This document shows, piece by piece, positions 5,345 to 9,854 of a stretch of 9,854 nucleotides of DNA (position 1 is the stretch's first letter; each line of letters starts with the position of its first letter). The position numbers were made by a program, and so were the translations under genes. The stretch comes from Deferribacteraceae bacterium. Lineage in GTDB: Bacteria > Chrysiogenota > Deferribacteres > Deferribacterales > JAISNW01. The DNA lies in NCBI GenBank assembly GCA_031278965.1, contig JAITJJ010000141.1, positions 1 to 9,854 of the forward strand, in the 5' to 3' direction. A model generated the notes under the pieces. It searched no databases and had not been told where the DNA came from. It saw nothing but the letters and a program-made list of their open reading frames with translations.

Positions 5345-6630
5345 TGATTTTTAATGTTTGCACCATCTTTCCGGGCATCTTTAAGCACCTCTTTTCAAAG
5401 GGGGTGCTTTCAAAGGCTCTGGAAAAAGGTGTTATTTCGCTGAACCCTGTGGATCTGCGGGAGTTTTGCGAGGATAAACATGAAAAAACGGACGATTATC
5501 AATACGGAGGCGGCGTAGGGCTTGTAATGAAGCCGGAGCCGATTCACAGGTGCGTTTCTTCCCTTGCAGAGCGGGGGCGGGTTATCCTCCTTGATCCGGT
5601 TGGAGAACGTTTTACCCAAAGAGCAGCCGAAAGGTTGTCAGGGTATCCCGCCCTCACCTTTATCTGCGGAAGGTATGAGGGGGTGGACGAGCGGGTGCGG
5701 GAATTGGCGGCGGATGAAGCAATCTCCGTTGGGGATTTTATCCTCACCGGAGGCGAATTTGCCGCCGCCATGATAATAGATGCAGTGGCAAGGCTGCTGC
5801 CTGGGGTTTTGGGGGACAGCGAATCCCTTTCGGAGGAATCGTTTTGCGGTGGATTGGAGTATCCCCACTATACAAGACCCTCCGAATATATGGGGCTTGG
5901 GGTTCCAGAGGTTCTTCTTGGGGGAAACGCTGCCGAGATAGCTCGTTGGCGCGAAAACGAGTCTCTGAAAAGAACGGCGGCATATAGGGCAGATCTCTTT
6001 CCGGCGGAGCTGGTTAAAAAGGCGGACGAAAACTTAAAATCCGCTCTTTACAATGCGACCAGAGCTGCTAAAGGGAGGAAGCTGAAAGTTGCGCTTGCGC
6101 TTATGCACTACCCGATGCGCGATAAACAGGGTGATACTGTCTGCTCATCCATAACCAATATGGATTTGCACGATATAAGCCGCACGGCGGCTACATTCGG
6201 GGCGGAGCGGTTTTTTGTGGTCACCCCTATCGCCTCTCAGGCCGCCATAGCCGAAAGGGTTGTCTCCCATTGGCTTAAAGGGTGGGGCTCAACTTATAAC
6301 TCCAATAGGAGCGAGGCGTTTGCAAAGACTGAAATCTGCGCCTCTCTGGGTGAGGCCATAGCCTGTGCGGAGGAGATATGGGGCGAAAAACCGTTCATTG
6401 CGGCAACCAGCGCCAAAGAAACGGGGAATATATCTTGCCGGGTGTTGGGGAATTTGGCGGAAAAAAAGCCGGTTCTCTTATTGTTTGGCACCGGTTGGGG
6501 TTTTCACCCCTCTGTTTTGGAGTTGGCGGATTTTATATTAGAGCCCATATGCGGCGTGGGGGATTTTAACCACCTCTCTGTCCGCAGTGCGGCAGCGTTA
6601 ATTTTGGAAAGGATGACAAGGGCCGGATAG
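5344..6630 (+). CDS. trmD: tRNA (guanosine-37-N1)-methyltransferase TrmD fused to a second SPOUT RNA methyltransferase domain
   Basis: TrmD methylates N1 of G37 in tRNAs, preventing +1 frameshifting, using S-adenosylmethionine bound in a trefoil knot. The 428 residues hold two domains. Residues 1 to about 240 are TrmD: IFPGIF, YGGGVGLVMKPEPI (54-67), LLDPVGERFTQ (82-92), ICGRYEGVDERV (107-118), SVGDFILTGGEF (128-139), DAVARLLPGVLG (146-157) and EYPHYTRP (172-179). Residues 247-428 match the PF09936 SPOUT-type family: LALMHYPMRDKQG, SSITNMDLHDISR, LLLFGTGWG (378-386) and FNHLSVRSAAALILERM (408-424). The catalytic Asp of E. coli TrmD (D169, in EDSF) corresponds to Glu165 (EESF) here, and one residue is missing just after it. 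No Shine-Dalgarno precedes the ATG; TAATG coupling to rimM probably drives initiation. The substrate of the second domain is unknown. Confidence 0.96.
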   Translation: MIFNVCTIFPGIFKHLFSKGVLSKALEKGVISLNPVDLREFCEDKHEKTDDYQYGGGVGLVMKPEPIHRCVSSLAERGRVILLDPVGERFTQRAAERLSGYPALTFICGRYEGVDERVRELAADEAISVGDFILTGGEFAAAMIIDAVARLLPGVLGDSESLSEESFCGGLEYPHYTRPSEYMGLGVPEVLLGGNAAEIARWRENESLKRTAAYRADLFPAELVKKADENLKSALYNATRAAKGRKLKVALALMHYPMRDKQGDTVCSSITNMDLHDISRTAATFGAERFFVVTPIASQAAIAERVVSHWLKGWGSTYNSNRSEAFAKTEICASLGEAIACAEEIWGEKPFIAATSAKETGNISCRVLGNLAEKKPVLLLFGTGWGFHPSVLELADFILEPICGVGDFNHLSVRSAAALILERMTRAG

Positions 6631-6631
6631 C

Positions 6632-6656
6632 CGGAAAGGGGTTCGCCCGCTTTCTG
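6632..6656 (+). other. Strong stem-loop with TTCG loop in the rplS leader
   Basis: Positions 6632-6641 pair with 6646-6656 to give about ten base pairs (one G-U pair, one bulged G at 6649) around a four-base TTCG loop. It begins two bases after the trmD stop and ends 19 bases before the rplS Shine-Dalgarno. No T-run follows, so it is not a classic terminator. It may be an RNA processing or stability element, or a leader that tunes rplS; the role is inferred. Confidence 0.5.
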
Positions 6657-6689
6657 AAGAGCATATACACCGGCAAGGAGATAATAGAT

Positions 6690-7046
6690 ATGCAAAATAA
6701 GCTGATAGAAGCGGTTGAGGCGGAATATAAAACAAGACAACTTCCCCCGTTCCGCTCCGGGGATACGGTTCGCGTGAACTTCCGCATAGTTGAAGGGAAC
6801 AAAGAGCGGGTGCAGCCTTATGAAGGGCTTGTTATCGCCATTCATAAGGCGGGAGTTGGCAGCACCTTCAAGGTGCGCAAGATGGTGGGCGATGTGGGGG
6901 TTGAAAGAACTTTCCCTTATTACTCCCCCAGGGTGGAGAGCGTGGAGATTAAGCGCACCGGTCGTGTTCGCAGGGCAAAGCTGTATTATATGAGGAAACT
7001 TAAAGGGAAGGCTGCCCGCATAAAAGAGCGCAAGAAAGGTTTTTAA
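6690..7046 (+). CDS. rplS: 50S ribosomal protein bL19
   Basis: bL19 lies at the 30S-50S interface and contributes to an intersubunit bridge. The 118 residues, a normal length, show FRSGDTVRVNFRIVEGNKERVQPYEGLVIA near the N-terminal third, then STFKVRKMVGDVGVERTFPYYSPRVESVEIKRTGRVRRAKLYYMRKLKGKAARIKE, which is typical of the family. The start is ATG at 6690 with AAGGAG nine bases upstream. It follows trmD in the conserved order, after a 59-base gap with a stable hairpin. Confidence 0.97.
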   Translation: MQNKLIEAVEAEYKTRQLPPFRSGDTVRVNFRIVEGNKERVQPYEGLVIAIHKAGVGSTFKVRKMVGDVGVERTFPYYSPRVESVEIKRTGRVRRAKLYYMRKLKGKAARIKERKKGF

Positions 7047-7097
7047 ATCTTAAGCCGCTCACGCAAGGGCGGGCGGACAATTTACGAGGAAATATAT

Positions 7098-7532
7098 ATG
7101 AAGACAACTTGGGCGAAAGCCGGCACTATTGATCAAAAGTGGTATCTGATAGATGCTAAAGATTATATTTTGGGGCGTATGGCCTCCAAGATTGCGGTTA
7201 TGCTTATGGGAAAGCATAAGCCCACCTACACCCCTTTTCTGGATACGGGGGATTTTGTGGTGGTGGTTAATGCCGAAAAAGTCCTCTTTACGGGGGAAAA
7301 AGAGAGAGATAAGAAGTATTATTGGCATACCGGCTATCTGGGCGGGATAAAGGAGAGAGCTCTGGGGGATTATCTTGAAAAAGATCCGGAAGAAGTGATC
7401 CGCTTGGCAGTTAGAAGGATGCTTCCGAAAACCAAGCTGGGCAGACAGATGCTTTCAAAGCTGAAAATATATGCAGGGGAGGTTCACCCCCACGCCGCGC
7501 AGCAGCCTGTTAAACTTGAAAAGGAGGGATAG
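7098..7532 (+). CDS. rplM: 50S ribosomal protein uL13
   Basis: uL13 is an early-assembly protein of the large subunit. The 144 residues have the usual length and landmarks: WYLIDAKDYILGRMASKIA (16-34), LMGKHKPTYTPFLDTGDFVVVVNAEKV, YYWHTGYLGGIKE and VRRMLPKTKLGRQMLSKLKIYAGEVHPHAAQQP. The start ATG at 7098 has GAGGA seven bases upstream. The 51-base gap after rplS contains a GC-rich stretch (7054-7076) that can form a weak CCGC/GCGG stem. rpsI follows one base after the stop, the usual rplM-rpsI pair. This pair is more often a separate transcription unit; here it directly continues the trmD-rplS block. Confidence 0.97.
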   Translation: MKTTWAKAGTIDQKWYLIDAKDYILGRMASKIAVMLMGKHKPTYTPFLDTGDFVVVVNAEKVLFTGEKERDKKYYWHTGYLGGIKERALGDYLEKDPEEVIRLAVRRMLPKTKLGRQMLSKLKIYAGEVHPHAAQQPVKLEKEG

Positions 7533-7533
7533 A

Positions 7534-7926
7534 ATGGCAGACGGATATTTTTACGGCACCGGCAGGAGGAAAACTTCTGTATCAAGGGTGTTTCTAAAAT
7601 CAGGAAAAGGAAAGATCAGCATAAACGGAAAGAGTATTGACGACTATTTTGAACGCACCACCTCCAGGCAGATAGCGCTTCAGCCGCTTAGCCTTTTGAA
7701 CGGCATGGGGCATTATGATCTGTATGTTACGGTTAAAGGCGGCGGCAAGAGCGGGCAGGCGGGGGCGATCCGCATGGGGCTTTCCAGAGCGTTGGAAAAG
7801 TTTGATCCCGCTTTCCGGCCATCCCTTAAAAAGGCGGGTTTTTTAACACGGGATGCAAGAATGGTGGAACGTAAAAAATACGGAAAGCCTAAAGCGCGTA
7901 AAAGCCCTCAATTCTCCAAACGTTAA
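7534..7926 (+). CDS. rpsI: 30S ribosomal protein uS9
   Basis: uS9 sits in the 30S head, and its C-terminal tail reaches the P-site tRNA. The 130 residues start MADGYFYGTGRRKTSVSRVF. They contain INGKSIDDYF, VKGGGKSGQAGAIRMGLSRAL and FLTRDARMVERKKYGKPKARKSPQFSKR, ending in the conserved SKR tail that contacts tRNA. The ATG at 7534 is preferred over an in-frame upstream ATG at 7471 because AAGGAGG lies six bases upstream (7521-7527) and the protein begins at the conserved position; the upstream frame would overlap rplM by about 60 bases. No convincing terminator is visible in the 90 bases before the convergent gene: a short GCGG/CCGC stem at 7990-8005 lacks a T-run. Confidence 0.96.
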   Translation: MADGYFYGTGRRKTSVSRVFLKSGKGKISINGKSIDDYFERTTSRQIALQPLSLLNGMGHYDLYVTVKGGGKSGQAGAIRMGLSRALEKFDPAFRPSLKKAGFLTRDARMVERKKYGKPKARKSPQFSKR

Positions 7927-8016
7927 GATTATAATATAGGGATATAATAAAACCTTGCGGGCGTAATTTGCATATTGCTCTGATTATAGGCGGGCTGCGC
8001 TCCGCGGGGGTATCGG

Positions 8017-9120
8017 TTATTTTGAATAAACAAGTATCTCCGTGTCCGTAAAGCTCTTTATCTTATACCCGCCGTTGATATTTATTATGGAAGCCAGATA
8101 CATGGCTTTTTCCGGATAGGTTAGAGTAAGGGAGTCTATACCGTTTTCCTTTACATTCAGAACCCAGCTGATATTCTGAACAACCTCTTTAAACTCCCGT
8201 AATTTTGCAATATCGTTGTTGCTTATAAGGACAACCCTGATGGTGCGCTTGTTATCGCCTAGGATTTTTTCCCCTGCAATCCCCGCAAGTTGCGATGCGT
8301 AGCGTTCCCCCATATCTTGCGCCGTATTGTAAGCCGCCTGTTCACCGGTTGCTCCCTGCCCGCGCCCCAGCATAGTTCCGCTTGCAAGGATGCTCTTTTT
8401 GCCGCCTTTCTCGCCTATGAGCCTGTAGTCCAGCGACCCGTCTACTATGCTGAAATTAATCTTCCCGTAACCGATATCATTCCCCTTGTCTATTATATCC
8501 AGCTTCCCCACAAGGGTGGAACCCGCCATATAGCGGGAAGCAAGGGTTCTGACCGTTCCCATATCTTTCTTGAGTGCCGCGTTTAAGAGGGTGCCACGAA
8601 ATCCCGCATCGGATATATCCGCCAAATCCACTACTTCAAAACCCAATGCCAGAAGTTCGTCTATTAAGGCTTCGCTGAAACCGTGACTCTCCTCCACCCC
8701 TCTCTTTTTGGGAAAATACAGGGGAAAATAGACGGCAATTATGGTGTTTTTAGCCATTCCCGCCAGAACATTCTGTGCCTCGTCAGGGCGGACGGTGACC
8801 TGCGCCTTAATCCAGTAAATATTCCCGTCTTTTCCTTCATCCAGTTTTTTAAAGAGCTTTATACTTCCGGAAACTTCGGATTTAACAACCTCGTCAAGGA
8901 TTTCCGCATTATGAACAACATTTGCCGCCGTGACTTTTACCTGCGCCGCTTCCTCCATGGCAGACCATTTAGCCCGCTGTTCCGCAACTATCTTTGCGGT
9001 GGAGAGATCGCCGCTTACAATCTGAGCTTCGCCAACCACCGTAACGGTAATATCCGCTGCATAAATTTGAGCGCAAAAAGCAAAAATAATCAGAGCCGGC
9101 AGAACAATCCTGGTAAACAC
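8017..9120 (-). CDS. Exported protein with a FlgT-like N-terminal domain, 367 aa
   Basis: The precise function is not known. A Sec signal peptide is clear, with probable cleavage after A21 (CAQIYA then ADITV). Residues 23-111 follow the pattern of FlgT-type N-terminal domains: ITVTVVGEAQIVSGDLSTAK, a long helix with conserved alanines, then GSIKLFKKL and IYWIKAQVTV. Residues about 124-285 look like a mixed alpha/beta middle domain beginning KNTIIAVYFPLYFP. The last 75 residues (IRVVLISNNDIAKL to the end) form a separate small alpha/beta unit. FlgT builds the flagellar H ring in Vibrio, but no flagellar gene is in the window, so a general periplasmic or envelope role is more cautious. The start is GTG directly after the upstream stop (TAGGTG), with GGGTGA upstream. 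Confidence 0.85.
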   Translation of the reverse strand: MFTRIVLPALIIFAFCAQIYAADITVTVVGEAQIVSGDLSTAKIVAEQRAKWSAMEEAAQVKVTAANVVHNAEILDEVVKSEVSGSIKLFKKLDEGKDGNIYWIKAQVTVRPDEAQNVLAGMAKNTIIAVYFPLYFPKKRGVEESHGFSEALIDELLALGFEVVDLADISDAGFRGTLLNAALKKDMGTVRTLASRYMAGSTLVGKLDIIDKGNDIGYGKINFSIVDGSLDYRLIGEKGGKKSILASGTMLGRGQGATGEQAAYNTAQDMGERYASQLAGIAGEKILGDNKRTIRVVLISNNDIAKLREFKEVVQNISWVLNVKENGIDSLTLTYPEKAMYLASIININGGYKIKSFTDTEILVYSK

Positions 9121-9537
9121 CTATTCACCCATATCCATCTTTTTTATAGTATTGCCTATGGCATCCTTATGTTTTTCAATAAGGATCCTCTCCTGTTCCG
9201 TCAATTTATACTGCGGGTTGGCGGTGAAAAAAGCATCTTTCTCTTTTGTAATATTGTCAATGGTGGCACCCGTTGAGTTATCAACGTCCATAAGATACAT
9301 CCAGGTATAGTTAATTCCTATCTTGGATATAATGTATTCACTCTCCTTAGTCCCAAATCCCTCTTTTGCCAAAAGTTCCTGCTGCTTATCTTCATCCAGG
9401 ATCATCAGCCTTTGTAAAAAATTTGGGAGGGAGTTAAATTTTACTATATCCGCTTCGGTTATCAGTCTGGGATTAAACTGTCCGAAAGCGCTGCCTGCTA
9501 AGAATATAAGCAAAAAAGCAAAAAAAACTTTTTTCAT
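9121..9537 (-). CDS. Small exported protein of unknown function, 138 aa
   Basis: I do not recognise the family. The N-terminus MKKVFFAFLLIFLAGSAFG is a typical Sec signal peptide with likely cleavage after G19, just before QFNP; no lipobox cysteine is present. The mature part (about 119 residues) is mostly helical, acidic and glutamine/lysine-rich, with LPNFLQRLMILDEDKQQELLAKEG (37-60) as one probable helix pair. There are no cysteines and no repeats. The start ATG at 9537 has a good Shine-Dalgarno (AAGGGGTG) about five bases upstream and a promoter at 9567-9594. The next gene starts immediately after its stop, so the two exported proteins are almost certainly made together and may act together in the periplasm or outer membrane. 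Confidence 0.85.
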   Translation of the reverse strand: MKKVFFAFLLIFLAGSAFGQFNPRLITEADIVKFNSLPNFLQRLMILDEDKQQELLAKEGFGTKESEYIISKIGINYTWMYLMDVDNSTGATIDNITKEKDAFFTANPQYKLTEQERILIEKHKDAIGNTIKKMDMGE

Positions 9538-9566
9538 TAAACACCCCTTATGCTGCTCAGTTGTTA

Positions 9567-9594
9567 ATTTTAAACGAAATTATTCGTATGTCAA
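9567..9594 (-). promoter_or_regulatory. Sigma70-type promoter of the two exported-protein genes
   Basis: On the minus strand TTGACA (9594-9589, 6/6) and TAAAAT (9572-9567, 5/6) are separated by 16 bases. Transcription would start near 9561, giving a leader of about 23 bases that includes the AAGGGGTG ribosome binding site. The spacer holds a near-full-length inverted repeat, listed separately. Confidence 0.65.
9574..9587. promoter_or_regulatory. Possible operator inside the minus-strand promoter
   Basis: ACGAA (9574-9578) and TTCGT (9583-9587) are perfect inverted repeats separated by ATTA. They fill most of the spacer between the -35 and -10 hexamers of the promoter at 9567-9594. A dimeric repressor bound here would block RNA polymerase. 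The regulator cannot be named from the window. Confidence 0.4.
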
Positions 9595-9759
9595 TGAATA
9601 TTAGATTTGTCCCGCTCATTTTCTGATTTATAAAACGGAGGACTGTTTCTTTTTCGGATATGGAAGGCTTTCAGAGGCAAGGCGACAATACGTTAATATC
9701 CCTGTCTTTAAACTTAATAAGGAGTAATTGCAAGACCAAGCCCTCTTTTTATTATATTC

Positions 9760-9789
9760 TTGACACTAAATCAGTTTGAAAAGTATAAT
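9760..9789 (+). promoter_or_regulatory. Full-consensus sigma70-type promoter
   Basis: TTGACA (9760-9765) and TATAAT (9784-9789) both match consensus at all six positions with an 18-base spacer. An A/T-rich run (9746-9759) just upstream could act as an UP element. Transcription would start near 9796, leaving a leader of about 13 bases that holds GAGGTGAT. Confidence 0.85.
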
Positions 9790-9808
9790 AACTCCATTGA
9801 GAGGTGAT

Positions 9809-9854
9809 ATGGAAAACGATGATATAATAATACCAAAGATTTTGCCGCCTACGG
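9809..9854 (+). CDS. Start of an unidentified gene (cut by window edge)
   Basis: Only 15 codons are visible, translating to MENDDIIIPKILPPT. An ideal Shine-Dalgarno GAGGTGAT (9801-9808) abuts the ATG, and a full-consensus promoter lies just upstream, so a well expressed gene very probably begins here. The fragment is too short to identify. It is divergent from the two exported-protein genes. The 271 bases between the two starts hold the two promoters, with nothing else I can support. Confidence 0.7.
   Translation, partial: MENDDIIIPKILPPT

Noticed and set aside
7471..7533. Upstream in-frame start extending rpsI by 21 residues
   Set aside because: It would overlap rplM by about 60 bases. The ATG at 7534 has an AAGGAGG site and begins the conserved protein.
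9660..9779. 39-codon open frame on the plus strand in the divergent intergenic region
   Set aside because: There is no well-placed ribosome binding site, and the frame runs through the full-consensus promoter.
9809..9854. Reading the partial gene as the N-terminus of Lon protease
   Set aside because: The IPxxLP-like look of the 15 residues is too little evidence. No Lon-specific motif is in the window.

Overview
The window looks like chromosomal DNA of a Gram-negative (diderm) bacterium of moderate GC content. Three things suggest a diderm: System I cytochrome c maturation genes (ccmC, ccmD), Sec signal peptides on two adjacent proteins, and canonical Shine-Dalgarno sites and sigma70-type promoters. 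The gene order ffh-rpsP-khpA-rimM-trmD-rplS, and a TrmD fused to a second SPOUT methyltransferase domain, recall deltaproteobacterial lineages and relatives such as Deferribacterota. That placement is an inference; no marker here settles the phylum. No mobile element, CRISPR array, tRNA or rRNA was found.

Positions 1-1779 (minus strand) hold a tightly packed operon: an unrecognised five-helix membrane protein, ccmC (haem handling for cytochrome c), a 37-residue ccmD, and the 5' part of pyrF (orotidine 5'-phosphate decarboxylase), which runs off the left edge. Two of the junctions are ATGA overlaps.

Positions 1780-2463 contain no convincing protein gene. The right part has a promoter-like element, several possible stems and a terminator-like hairpin, and could encode a small RNA of about 165 nt. 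A good promoter then leads into a gene for an extremely acidic 81-residue protein (2464-2709), followed by a terminator.

Positions 2899-7926 (plus strand) are a translation and protein-targeting operon: ffh (SRP GTPase), rpsP (bS16), khpA (KH RNA-binding protein), rimM (30S maturation), a double-SPOUT trmD fusion (tRNA m1G37 methyltransferase plus a PF09936-type domain), rplS (bL19), rplM (uL13) and rpsI (uS9). Spacing is tight, with overlapping or abutting genes up to trmD. Short structured leaders precede rplS and rplM.

Positions 8017-9537 (minus strand) hold two abutting genes for exported proteins. One is a small protein of unknown function. The other is a 367-residue protein whose N-terminal region resembles the FlgT N-terminal domain. 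They have their own promoter with an inverted repeat between its -35 and -10 elements. Divergently, a promoter with both hexamers at full consensus (9760-9789) drives a gene that leaves the window after 15 codons.
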